The notes under the pieces are model-generated. The model was given only the letters and a program-made list of their open reading frames with translations. It was not told the DNA's origin and ran no database searches. Positions 1 through 10,612 of a DNA stretch of 64,000 nt are shown piece after piece. Location: positions 46,529,682 through 46,593,681 of the forward strand of contig OX344749.2 in the NCBI GenBank assembly GCA_947034885.2, read 5' to 3'. The first letter of the stretch is position 1; every line of letters starts with the position of its first letter. A program made the translations under genes and the position numbers. The stretch is from Thuidium tamariscinum. Taxonomy: Eukaryota; Streptophyta; Bryopsida; Hypnales; Thuidiaceae.

Positions 1-254
1 CTAATGTACAATAGTTCTCCGTTGATTTTGCAACGCACCTTGAACCAGAAGGATTTGAGCTGGGGGACATCCACATCTCCTACTATTACGAACGGAGGAT
101 CATCGGCAGAGATCCAATCATTGACGCTTTGAAGAATGCTAATACCTTCTTCTACGAGACACTTGTGATCTGCTGGTGTCAAAATAATGGGCTTGCTCGA
201 GTTGCCCTCCTTCTTTGGGTGATCGCTGTACAAGATTTGCCTCTTTCTGCACCA
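1..254 (-). CDS. Partial open coding frame at window edge, unknown function
   Basis: Reading the minus strand from 254 to the window edge gives an uninterrupted frame of about 84 codons with no stop. It contains KKEGNSSKPIIL and FVIVGDVDVPQLKSFWFKV. A possible splice acceptor (CAG) lies just before TGG at 254. The frame is left of, and on the same strand as, the CACTA transposase pieces, so it could be an extra transposon gene or a captured host exon. I do not recognise the family. It is truncated by the window, and the length of open frame is the only support for coding. Confidence 0.3.
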
Positions 255-1972
255 CTGTTTGATGTGAAGAGTTGAGTGTAAGTGAGATTTCTTGAAATTC
301 GCAAACAAATTTTGTATTGCATTCTAGGAATGATCATGGCCTGTACCCCCAATTTCTCTCTTGCACTCCCCCCAAAGAATCTTCACAACTACCACGCCAT
401 GGTGATTGTAAGTCTTAAGGTTCCACGCGTGATCTACAAAATCCATGGACTACATCTCCCTTCTCAGCTTCTCAGCACCTTGCTTGTAATTCTCAAGAAC
501 GTCAGCAGGTAAGAGTGTTGATTGCAGCAAAGTCTCTTCCTCTTCACGAACTTCAATTGGATTGTGTTGTACGCCAGGTTCTCTTTCTTGCAATGTCGGG
601 GCAGCACCAGCGCTCGCGATGTCTCCGAAACAGGGTTGGACACACTACTACAAAGGGGGGCCCGAACTAACTATTTTTTTGTTGATTTCAGTTGATTTCA
701 ACTCTGAGCTATACAGAAACGGCATTGTAGCCAAATACGGTTATTCAAGTAACTAAGGTTTTGTGTTTGTGTTGATTGACAAATATACTTCTCAGGGACA
801 CCTGACTTGGCATCTTCAAACATTACATGTCACCCTCTGACACCACCCCTTTTTCAGGAAAGGCTACTGCCTACTCTTTCAAATTCCTAATTTAATTCAA
901 ATTGCAAATTTCACTTTTGGTTCTTCCTTGTGCAGTTGGATTTTCACTCTTACACCGAAACCTACTTCAGTAAAGACTTTACCAAGTCTAATATTAAGGA
1001 TTCAGGGTATATTTTATCAATTTAAACTCCCAAAATAGCCTCTTCAAGCTGAGTTGTAGAACAGTGCCATGACTCCAGTTTTGGGATCACTTTTTTATTG
1101 GTCCTCATCCAGAATTTTTCTTCACTGCATGACATTTTTTTCCGGGATTACTTATCTGAACTCCTTCGCCAGAGTCGACTTATGCTGGTATAATAAATAT
1201 ATAAACCAGTGGACCTAGGGTGACAAAACTTAGGGATAGGGATTCTGCCCCATACTCACTAATATTATCATCACAGAATTCTACAATTCAGGGTAGGAAA
1301 CCAGAAAATGCATGACAACCTTCACACAAAATAAGCTTGGAATTATAAATACAAAAGTGCCACTCTATATTCATTTCTTCACATTGATTCTCATTCCATG
1401 CAACAACAGGAATGCTTTCCATCATCATTGCTGCTTCTGCAAACCCAACATGCTTTCAAGAACACATGCTTCACTACACGGTTCTGACTTAGACTTGCAC
1501 TACTTCATAAAACCTGTCTCATGCCACGTCATATGTCATACACAAATTATCTGAAAGAGGAGTCTGTACTACTAGAGACGGTGAATGAATAACACACTAA
1601 ATTAGAACTCGGGAAAGTGAAGTTGTAAAATAACAAAAACTGACTTCCATGACTTCTAGGACGGCTCCACCGTTAAACATCCAAAATAACATCCGACCTC
1701 CACTACTCGAACTCAAGAAAATCCATTAAAGGATTTGAAGCAATACCGTGGACTAAATTACGTGACAGATGCCACCGAACACGTTACATCCTCTTAACTC
1801 GTCACCTCGACTTCATATATATTCTGCTTTACTCGCCTTCCTCAGATGATGAACCCGACTCCCCCACATCCAAGTCCTCTGTAGTGGCATACTCTAGCCA
1901 CTTTGCCAATACTTCATCTCGATGAATTATCCTTCCTGTGGATATAGCAGCTTCCTGCTCATCTTTTGCGGC
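255..1972. other. No supported gene; presumed 3' part of CACTA element
   Basis: Several short frames are present but none has a recognisable domain. The stretch lies downstream of the minus-strand TNP2 remains and is probably transposon non-coding DNA. I found no convincing CACTA terminus here. Confidence 0.4.
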
Positions 1973-2584
1973 TTAGGGTGCACGGAGTCCCTCGTGCTGA
2001 GAGTCATTCCCTACTGCGAAAATTCCGTCTTCTTCAACACCACCGAACTCTCCGTGCACTCGCCTTCCCCGGATTTCTTTTCGTAAGACAATTTTCCAAC
2101 CTGGATCCTCTTGGGCGTCTACAAAGTACACTTGCTCAACATGCATGGGGAATGCGAAGGAATCGGGACCAAGAGAAATTTGGCGCTGGAAATTTGCAAG
2201 GGTGAATCCCCACCTGTCCTTCTTCACAGTAGCAGTGTTCCCTTTGTAGTTAGCCTTCACCCAACTGCACAATAAGACAATCACACAAAGTCCTCCATAA
2301 TTCAATTCCACTATTTCTTGGAGTTGGCCGACGTATTTGACATCTGCCACTACAAGATTCCGGTCCCTTGCTCCAGATCTCCACGGACACCTGAAGACAG
2401 CCGCTACGCCCGAATCGCAAGTCTTCAAATGCTGCTCCGCACTTAGAACGCGAAGGTGGTTCCCAAAGGCCCACATGCTTCGATATTTTGTGGCCAACTT
2501 AGAAGGCTGTTTGGACAGACAGCATACATCTCCTTCGATGCCATCAGGATTGAAAGCCATTTCTTCTGCTACTTCTTTTTCCAA
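1973..2584 (-). pseudogene. CACTA TNP2 transposase, C-terminal DUF4216 portion
   Basis: This minus-strand open frame matches the C-terminal part of plant En/Spm (CACTA) TNP2-type proteins. Key stretches are SKLATKYRSMWAFGNHLR, the EIVELNYGG block, WGFTLANF, and HVEQVYFVDAQEDPGWKIVL, which is the DUF4216 pattern. In the family this follows DUF4218, and that domain lies upstream on the same strand (3487-4400) across about 0.9 kb that is probably an intron. The frame itself is open, but the gene as a whole is broken by in-frame stops and a large gap, so I call it a pseudogene. The true 3' end is unclear because the last residues look non-homologous. Confidence 0.8.
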
Positions 2585-3486
2585 CCATTGGGAAAATGGA
2601 TGAGGGCCCCTCAGCTCCGGTGGATACGTAACACTTTTTCGACCCCGCCTACGTGGATTTCGGGCCCTGAACTGCCTCTGCTCTTCTGATATTATACGAC
2701 AGTACTCCTCATAACGACTACATGCATAAAAACAGAATCACTGATTTACAATGTAGTGATTGAACAATGTCGTTTCTATTTTCTGATTAAAAATTGCACT
2801 CTGGTCCTACACCATGAACGGCATCAAAGTAGAAGACTTTCATGATCCTAACGTTCATTAACAAGGTCAGACCTATGATATACTGGTCCAAATTAATATT
2901 GCAAACATTACCAAGTCATTGCATTAGAAAGACTGATATATACAACATGGACGGACACCAACTTCACAGCGTCACAAACCTCCGAGTGCTAAAAGACTGA
3001 TCTCCAAATCGAGCTACATTAAATACAAGACTAAACAGACTGGCTTACTTTACATGTGAACATATCATTCGTTTAGGCTTTATCAATATTGTTTCATAGC
3101 ATACATAGTCCCTTATCCTACACTTCATTATTCATGTGGGGCACATCTGAACTCAATAATCGAACAAGAAAAGGCTGTCTTTGTCTTCAGCCTGACACCA
3201 CAACGTCCTCTGCGATTACAGACTACAATTTCAGATACACTGTAAAGGGCGAATTGCACACCGCAATTTCCACCCCACTCACTAAGTCCAAATACTTCCT
3301 ACACACCGAACACCTATGACCGGATTCCATTTCGTGACACAAATGTGGTATAGTCCAGTTATTTTCATCTGTTTCTGGAAATTGATGCCATGACTATTAC
3401 CCTCACATGAGGAGTGGTTTAACAAATTATTATCTCCAACATTAACACATCTGATTCAATATATACCTCTTCGACACCAAAGACCT
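2585..3486. other. Probable intron between the DUF4218 and DUF4216 parts of TNP2
   Basis: No coding similarity was seen on either strand. The position between two consecutive parts of the same transposase suggests an intron, but I did not fix the splice borders. Confidence 0.4.
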
Positions 3487-4400
3487 TCATTCTGTAATGG
3501 TATTTAGACTAAGAGGCTCAAAAAAACAACGACTTTGGGCATGAACAAAGCACACGTGAGATATTGAGAGAACATACTCCATGTAGGCCTGCAACTGAGT
3601 CGAATTGTCTATGACGAACTCGTGCATCCACTTCCTCAATTCATTTGACAACTTCCGAGGTCTTCCTTTCCCTTCCACAATTTCATCGGTCATCATGGGA
3701 TCCTCTTTGCTATCCCATATGCACCGACTTGTGGGTGCGTACTGGGTCATATATTCGGTGACAAAGCCGATTGCTTCCTCAACTTGATAACCTTGCGTTA
3801 TACTTCCCTCCGGCTTAGCTAAGTTCCTGACAAAATCCTTCAATCCTTTGAAATAACGCTCATACGGATACATCCAGCTCATATGCACTGGTCCGCATGT
3901 GAACAGTTCTTCAACAAGATGTACTGTCAAATGCACCATTACATCAAAAAAAGAAGGTGGGAAGTCCTTCTCAAGAGTGGACAACCTCTCTGCCACATCT
4001 TCCATGAGCTGCCTCTTGCTCTCAGGATTCACTACCTTGCAGCACAATCTTTGGAAGACCCTGCTCAGTCTCATGATGGCTCCCACGACTTGTTTATCAC
4101 CAACGTTCCTGAGACAAACAGACAGAATTTGTTGCAACAAAATGTGATATTCATGGGATTTCAATCCCCGCAACTTCCCATCTTTTATTTTTGTGTACAG
4201 TGCTGACACGTACCGAGATGGTATCCTGACTGAATGCAGCGTCTTAAAAAACTCCTTCCTATCTTCAACGGATAGAATGTAAGGAGCATCAGGTAGCCAG
4301 AATCGATCGCCTGCGGGACCTCGCAGTTGAAGCCACAAACTCCGCCAAATTTCCCTCTGTTGCAAGTTGTGAGCCCTCGAGATGGCACTCAGGACTCTGG
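3487..4400 (-). pseudogene. CACTA TNP2 transposase, DUF4218 portion
   Basis: The minus-strand frame contains the diagnostic DUF4218 sequence: LKSHEYHILLQQILSV, then FPPSFFDVMVHLTVHLVEEL, GPVHMSWMYPYERYFKGLK, and PEGSITQGYQVEEAIGF. These are the hallmark blocks of plant CACTA TNP2 proteins. Similarity begins near 4400 (around NLQQREI). Further left the protein runs into the DUF4216 part. Upstream the transposase_21 core is 9.5 kb away (13920-15388), with foreign repeats between. The conserved block with RHNLDVMH expected between the two was not found, so this end is either a deletion or insertion breakpoint or the acceptor of a huge intron. Confidence 0.87.
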
Positions 4401-6186
4401 GTCCATTTTTCGCGATTAAATGGTGAAAATTAGTCAAAATATTCAAGAAAAAGACATAAAAAGAGTGTTGAGGGAGTTTTGGTGTCAGTCTATGCCAAAA
4501 TGGTGGAAAACCAACTTAGATGGTGGAAAATTCCTAATGCTAGAAATTTGAATCATTCTAAGTCTCCAAAGCAAGTATATGTGAAGAATTAGTAATTCCA
4601 AGAGAAATAAGGAATAGAGAGTTAGTCAGTCCTAGCAATTGTCTGTGCAAAGTCAACCTTTTAAGGATGCACACGACATATTGACTAAGCTAAAAGAGTC
4701 TACTACGAGCCTAGAAGAGTTACCAGGAATAAATTCAATTTTGGAATAAATTGGACTTAAAGGTAAAACCACTACAATGGATTTGGAGAGTTCGAATTTC
4801 GCGAGGCAAAAGATGGAGGATTGGAGATTGAAGACTACAGAGAGGTGTTCCAAGGGTAGGAGCATGCCAAGAGCGAACAAGAATCAAACAATTGTCCAAG
4901 ATTCCCGGGCATCGGGAATTAGGTTGTCTAATTGGGCAATGTAATTCCAAAATTACTAAAATTAGAAAGGTGAAAGGTGGCGTGGGACTTACACCAAGAA
5001 TCTAGGAGTGCCCTAGATGTTACCCAATTTATTTCGGATTTTTCCGAAATTCCACGTTGACTCCATGGGAAGTCAACCGCACATAGGAATGTTCGTAAAA
5101 TCATAGAAATTACATATGATGCGGTAAAATCTCACTAAAAATTAGGATAGGTTTTTGTGTGCTTAATAAGCGCCCGGTCAAGTTTGAAGACATTCCGACA
5201 TTCTCAACTACCAAAACCGGCATCGACATCGAAATTCACTGGAAGTTACAAGTTGGCGGCGGGTTGACCGGCGTATCAGGAGCGAATGATGTCCGATTGT
5301 CGCAAATAAGGAGTCATTCCTTACTCTCACGGACATTCCTAACAACCCTGGCTTGACAGATTCATCAAATTGCGCAAATCCTAAAAGTTAGATTTTTGAC
5401 TTTTAATTGGAGTTACTATAATTCCAATTTGGGGGCGCAAATGGCCTAGGAGTGAGGGGTAAGGGGTCCCTTAGGCTAATTGGGGTCTTCTGAAGACAAT
5501 GGCGCAGACGGTTTTCCTTTTCGAGTTGTTCCCTAAAAGATAGAGAGGGTCAGCTCTTAGTTTGACTTTTTAATCGTTAATTGCGGTTAATTAGAAGTGA
5601 TTTTGGAAATATCTCTTGGAAAATCAAAGATTGGATTTGGTCAAGATCTCTTTCTTGCGTAAAAATCCATCTTTGGGCTAAAGAAAGACAATTTTCGAAA
5701 TAACTTTGGATTAATTTGCAAAATATCTACGTAAATTAGGGTTAATTCCAAAATATTTTGGGTTAAGATCTTGGATTTGATTTGGCCAAGATTTCTTTGA
5801 CAAAATGGGGATGTTTTTAGAAATTTCCACCATTAAACAACTAATATTTTGGAATTACATTAGGGTAGTTTAGGGTAGGAAGTAACAAAGTGTTTTCACC
5901 GGCAATTACCGAGAGGGGCCCGGCCACGGGTATATAAGGGCCCCCCTCGAGGTTGCCAGTACCCTTATTTCTCGCACCGACACTTTGTTTCCTCACTCTT
6001 GTGCTACCGACATAGTCGGAGCACTACTTGGACCAAAATTCTTGGCCAAGTTTTGTTTAAGTTTCATTGTTGAACATTGAAGGATTAGGGCCCTTCAAGT
6101 GATTCTTTCTCTTCTTTCTATTGTGAAAAGGCTAAGCCTTAACCTTGGATACAACTACCTCGTGGAAATTTCATGTATTGAGTACC
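4401..6186. mobile_element. Non-coding transposon-like DNA with TATA box, inside the TNP2 gap
   Basis: There is no significant open frame. Strong TATATAAG sits at 5931-5938 and is followed by a pyrimidine-rich leader (TTATTTCTCGCACC), as in an LTR promoter. The region is foreign to TNP2. I could not find a matching second LTR downstream, so solo LTR, truncated retroelement and other repeat remain open. Confidence 0.4.
5931..5938 (+). promoter_or_regulatory. Candidate TATA box of repeat element
   Basis: TATATAAG follows a GC-rich stretch and is followed by GGGCCCCCC and a pyrimidine-rich putative start region. It resembles plant LTR promoters. No experimental start is known. Confidence 0.35.
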
Positions 6187-6330
6187 AAAGTTCGGTTTAA
6201 ACATTGTCATGTGTACCTCCTTTAGTGGCAAAATCTTGAAATACTAAGACATTCTAAGAATTTAAAGTGAAAGTTCGGTTAAACACTGTCATGTGTACCT
6301 CCTTTTGCGATTAAAGTTCTTAAAATACCA
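6187..6330. repeat. Two-copy tandem repeat, period 83 bp
   Basis: AAAGTTCGGTTTAAACATTG at 6187 recurs at 6270 with small changes. Both copies continue through TGTCATGTGTACCTCCTTT. It lies in the putative leader of the element that starts near 5931. Confidence 0.75.
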
Positions 6331-6652
6331 TTGTAGAATCCGCATACGGCGGAGCTATAAACCTCCCAATTGTCTACTAATCCAGAGAAAGGGAAGTGAG
6401 GCAAGGCCCCGAACTATTCCAACACTCCATGCTTATAAAAGCTGGCAATCAAAATACTTGATGCCTAAGGAGTTTTCATCACCCCCTTGCTTCCATACCA
6501 TTTCTCTTGGGCTATGTTTATAAGCAACTCAGTTAAGGATTAGCCTAGTACCAAACACTAACCCACCCGTTATTTGATCAAATAGAATGTAGGTTATCAC
6601 ATTATTTAGGACCAAAATACCCCAATTTAGTTCCAAGTTTAGTTACAAAAGG

Positions 6653-6780
6653 ACCAGCATACTGATCCAGTTAAGGCAGACCAGCATACCGATCTAGTTA
6701 AGGCACCAGCATACCGATCCAGTTAAGGCACCAGCGTACCGATCCAGTAAGGCACCAACGTACCGATCAGTCAAGGCAGG
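6653..6780. repeat. About five tandem copies of a 25-26 bp unit
   Basis: The unit is close to ACCAGCATACCGATCCAGTT followed by AAGGC. It repeats five times with substitutions (CATACTGATC, CATACCGATC, CGTACCGATC, CGTACCGATCAG). It lies upstream of the gag-like gene's TATA box. Confidence 0.85.
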
Positions 6781-6805
6781 GCGATTCAGCACCCCCCTCC
6801 CTAAC

Positions 6806-6960
6806 CAGTCACGCCCCGCCACGTGGCCAGTCGCGGGGGGGGGGTCAGCCCAACCACGCCCCGCCACGTGGCACCGGCAGGACGGGTGGGAGCTCGGTGG
6901 GCAGAGCCCGAAGCGGATAGAGCCTAGGCAGGGAGCTCGGTGGACAGAGTGTGGCAAGAC
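6806..6960. repeat. Duplicated G-box segment and GGGAGCTCGGTGG repeats
   Basis: CACGCCCCGCCACGTGGC occurs twice, placing CCACGTGG palindromes (G-box core) at 6819-6826 and 6864-6871. GGGAGCTCGGTGG then occurs twice (near 6889 and 6932), and a related copy (GGGAGTTCGGTGG) lies near 10583 at the far end of the gag-bearing unit. A role as enhancer is an inference from the G-box alone. Confidence 0.6.
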
Positions 6961-7262
6961 ATATTTTTGATCTTTCCATTTAAAGTCAGTATGGAGCGGA
7001 AAGTGGAAAATTTAGCAACCGGATTTGTTCAGGGAATGGATAAGATCCAGAAGTAGTACCAGATAATGTTGTAGAGACCGGTGGCAGAATAATTCCGGTT
7101 TATTACGACGGAATACCGGAACGGAAAAATTCCGGACCCTACAGAACGGATTCTATCCGGATTCAGTCCCAGAACGGAACGGATGATTTCCGGACTTGGA
7201 CCGATCGGATGGGAACGGGAACGGATGATCAGGAACGGAAGACCGGATCCATTTCTGGAAAG

Positions 7263-7270
7263 TATATAAG
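7263..7270 (+). promoter_or_regulatory. TATA box upstream of gag-like ORF
   Basis: TATATAAG lies 351 bp before the ATG of the 560-codon frame, with a GT-rich leader between. Upstream 170 bp contain at least seven GAACGGA motifs. It is a plausible promoter for the ORF. Confidence 0.45.
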
Positions 7271-7620
7271 GCCTGACATTTTCAGTTGGCCCATTTGCTC
7301 TCAGGCGCTTCGTTGTGTGTTTTTCAACCCTCAGCGTTTTCCGCCTTTTCTGTGAGTTGGTTTTCCGCGCGTGTTTGGTGGCGCAATTTTCTGTGACGCG
7401 GCTGTCAGTATTAGCAGCGGGTGTTTTGTCAGAGCGGGCAGTTGTCAGCGGCGCGGGTTTCAGACTGTGCGCTGAGACGCTGGTGTGTGGAGAGGAGTGT
7501 GTGTGTGTATGTGCAGGTGGTTATTACGGGCGGATTACTTTTGTAGTTGTGTTGTGAGTGTGTGTGAGGAACGGGACGTGCGGCTAGGAGAGCAGTGAGG
7601 TAGTTTCCCGGATAGTTGCC

Positions 7621-9303
7621 ATGCCGCAGCTACGCCGGAAGAGAACCGAGTCCACTACACCCCCACCCTCAGGGATAAAGCTGAAGAAAGTAGTTCCGCT
7701 CATCCCTTCCACAGAGCCGGAGAAAAGCAACTTGATGGCGGACTTAACCGCAATGGGGTGTCTAGGGTTAGCAGAGATACCCTGGGGTTTCAAGGAGGAG
7801 CGGATGGTGAAGGAGCTGAAGGGCAAGGTGTCGAATCAGTTCGACAACACGGCGCGGGGAATGCCGCACAAATGGACGGAGGCGCACTGGAGGGCCGTAT
7901 ACGGGTTCAAACACCAGGGGCACGGACCGGCCGGGAGGAAGGTAGACTTCCTCCAAAACAAGTTCAGTGGCACCCCTCACCCGAAGGACGGATACCGGAT
8001 CATGGACTGCAACGAAGACACGCATAGGCGCCTGTTGAAGTTTCTGCTTCCGGTCCTTCATCCGGAGAAACCAACCCGGATCACGATCGGCCTGGCCAAC
8101 ACCATTTTCGGTGCGCTGATCGGAGACCGGAAAGTGGACTGGGGCCGGATCATACAAGACCTGATCACCCGGTTACTGAAGAACCTCGGAGGGAGTAGGG
8201 CAACTCCGATCTCCCCCTACCTCTTCCACCTCTACCACCATCTACAGCTCCTTTCGGATACGGAAGAGAAGACGTGGCACACCCAGAAGATAGTCTTGAC
8301 ATACGGGGAGACGTCAACGGATGATGAGGAGAGCTCCGAGTCCGAGACAGAGCGGGAGGACTCGGATAAGGGAGAGGAACCGGAAGTTCCGCTCGTGAAG
8401 CGGCAGAAGACCACACCGCCGAACACGAGGGGATCTCCTCCGGTCCGACACAATCCGGGAACGGAAGGCAGAGCGGGACCATCCGAACCGGGTCAGGCCG
8501 AACCAGCAGCAGAGGAAACGGATCCCAGTGATCCGTTCGTGCAACTGACGGAAATCCTGTGCAACATCCGAGCGGATTGGGAGGTCAAGCGGATCGTCTT
8601 GGAGAACATCGCGGAGATGGTCAATGGCAAACCGGATCATACTCTCCCGACCGTGGTAGGGAATTGCATCGCCTCGCCTGCGGATCTCGCCAAGATGGAG
8701 GAGGAAAACCGGAAACTTCAGGAGGAAGTTGACGGTTTGAAGGCGGAGCTCCTTGTTCTCAGGGACAACGAGGCCGCTACCAAGGAGATGGCGGCGGAGA
8801 CCGTCAAATTGGCGGAGCACGTGAAGGCAACATTCGGGGAACCCGGATCGGCTGTCATCCGGGCTCAACTGTTTGACGAAGAGGTGCACAAGGAGAAGAA
8901 ACTATCCGGAAGCCGGATAGTCCGGATTCTGTCCGACTTCTCCGAAAAGGTGGAGACGACTTTGGTGAAGGTTCGGGAGGCGGCCGAACGGATGGAAGAC
9001 TGTAGCCGGAGACTGACGGAAATTCCGGTCAGACTCTCCGATCTGTCTCTACCGGATATTTCCGAAGGGTTGCCTCAGAGACCAGGGAAGGACAGGACGC
9101 CGCAATCCAAGAAGTCAGGGCGAGCGTCAACGGGCAACCGGGAGGCGGCAATTCAGTTGTCGGAGTCTCCTGCGAGTCCGGTTATTGGAGCTCCAGTTGC
9201 AACAGACGGAGAACGGAATCGGAACCTCACCGAGGTCTTCGAGCAGATCAGTAGGGCGGAAAGCCCGACTATAGGATCTAGGGTAGCAGAGCCGGATACG
9301 TAG
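7621..9303 (+). CDS. Gag-like / plant transposon ORF with coiled coil, 560 aa
   Basis: An uninterrupted 560-residue frame starts with a basic MPQLRRKRTE. Residues about 35-225 form a helical domain (KWTEAHWRAVYGF, GLANTIFGALIGDRKVDWG, PISPYLFHLYHHLQLL). In my judgement this resembles the gag-like putative plant transposon domain (Transposase_32 type). An acidic low-complexity stretch (230-255) precedes a basic KRQK (260-263). Residues 355-410 are a coiled coil (KMEEENRKLQEEVDGLKAEL) and the tail is Ser/Pro-rich. No zinc knuckle, protease, reverse transcriptase or integrase is seen, so the element is probably non-autonomous. Codons are rich in CGG, GGA and CCG, unlike the AT-rich neighbourhood. 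The assignment to a gag class is tentative; the open frame itself is clear. Confidence 0.6.
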   Translation: MPQLRRKRTESTTPPPSGIKLKKVVPLIPSTEPEKSNLMADLTAMGCLGLAEIPWGFKEERMVKELKGKVSNQFDNTARGMPHKWTEAHWRAVYGFKHQGHGPAGRKVDFLQNKFSGTPHPKDGYRIMDCNEDTHRRLLKFLLPVLHPEKPTRITIGLANTIFGALIGDRKVDWGRIIQDLITRLLKNLGGSRATPISPYLFHLYHHLQLLSDTEEKTWHTQKIVLTYGETSTDDEESSESETEREDSDKGEEPEVPLVKRQKTTPPNTRGSPPVRHNPGTEGRAGPSEPGQAEPAAEETDPSDPFVQLTEILCNIRADWEVKRIVLENIAEMVNGKPDHTLPTVVGNCIASPADLAKMEEENRKLQEEVDGLKAELLVLRDNEAATKEMAAETVKLAEHVKATFGEPGSAVIRAQLFDEEVHKEKKLSGSRIVRILSDFSEKVETTLVKVREAAERMEDCSRRLTEIPVRLSDLSLPDISEGLPQRPGKDRTPQSKKSGRASTGNREAAIQLSESPASPVIGAPVATDGERNRNLTEVFEQISRAESPTIGSRVAEPDT

Positions 9304-10612
9304 GTATTAGGACTTTCCTGTTTTTGTAGTTTTTAACTTAGGAACGGATCAGGAGGAAATCCGGTCCGGTTTAGGAACTTGGAGCGGGTTGGAATCCGTT
9401 CCGGTTCAGAAGTAGGTAGGAACGGATCCGCCGAGCGTTAATCGCGGCGGACTTGTATGGCGCTTTTTGCTTTTTTGCCCATTATTTAAGTCAGTCCCCT
9501 CGCGGTGGACTGGGAGTCTTTTCCTTTGCATTATCTTTGTGTATTTTATTCTCTCTTGCTTTGCGTGTGTATCTCCCGAGTTTGGCAGGGCGGCGTGACG
9601 CGGAGTTAGGAAGGCGCAAGTGGTTTTGCAGGCGACATTCTCCCTTTGGTGCTTATTTTCCGTGTCTGAGTATATGAGAACGGGTAGAGAAGAGTTGGGA
9701 GTGTAACTCTAGCGCCTCAGCGCTTCTAGGACTTAAGATTCCGGGTGAGAAAGCCGTTGTTAGGCTAGACGAGAGGGAGGGATTCCTTAATCGTGCTAGA
9801 GCTCCTGGGTGGGAAACCCAGTTGAGTGTCCGATCTCCTGTGAGGTCTCACCGTCTTTGTGGCAAACGGAAGAGTTCTGGTTGACGTTGGAACGGACGGA
9901 TACACTTGTAGCCACCTGGCTCCCCAGGAACGGAAAGTCGCGTCAAAGTCGTTGTAGTATGAGAAGATCGTACGGGGGATCTCTGTGTGACCTACAGTCC
10001 GGATCTTTGTCTGGATTGTTGTGAGGGATCAAACCGGATCTGAAGTAATTTTAGAATTAACGGGTAGAAAGTGGGTCTTCAGCCACTATAAGTCACGGAA
10101 GGAGCGGTGGGCCTACCACTCACAAAATCAAGCGGCGACCCCTCTGATGGTAAAACAGAGGCAAAACCAAACCGGATTGAGGAACGGGTGTGGACGGATC
10201 ATCCGGAACGGATTGGTCCGAAGAGGAAACCAGGAGCGGAACTTGTTAGGGAGCGGATCCGTTGCAGTCTGACGGAACGGATAAAATCCGGGAAACCGGA
10301 AAAGTGAAGGAACGGATCCGTTCCGGACCAGATTGCTAGAATATCAGTTTTTGAACGGGATAACGGGTTGTCGTCTCGGGTTATTTGTGTATTTCCGGTT
10401 CTAGATCTAGAACTGGATTATAGAGTTTTGGGAGCTGTCCTATCTTAATCGCTTAACTAAGCCAGATACTTCACAGAATCTCGCGGGTTCGATCTTTAGA
10501 GTCACTTAGTTATACTCTACAGTGATTTTTGTGAGTATAACAGGGAATTTACTTACCCTGTGTTGCGACACAGAGCCTGGGGGGAGTTCGGTGGACAGAT
10601 TGTGGGGGACTC
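9304..10612 (+). mobile_element. 3' non-coding part of the gag-bearing element
   Basis: It continues the unusual composition of the ORF, with repeated GGAACGGATC, TCCGGT and related motifs (for example 9340-9440, 9890-9950 and 10180-10330). It ends with a segment (GAGTTCGGTGGACAG, near 10585) that resembles the one at about 6930-6955. Short frames inside have no recognisable product. I see no clear LTR pair, primer-binding site or further genes. Confidence 0.45.

Noticed and set aside
8165..8889. Long minus-strand frames inside the gag-like ORF
   Set aside because: They are antisense shadows produced by the GC-rich codon bias of the plus-strand ORF.
10440..10510. GGGTTCGATC as the T-arm of a tRNA gene
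   Set aside because: The flanking bases do not pair into T, anticodon and acceptor stems.
4463..10612. TGTTG at 4463 and CAACA at about 10608 as the outer ends of one LTR retrotransposon
   Set aside because: I could not find the same LTR sequence at both sides, nor a primer-binding site, polypurine tract pair or matching target duplication.
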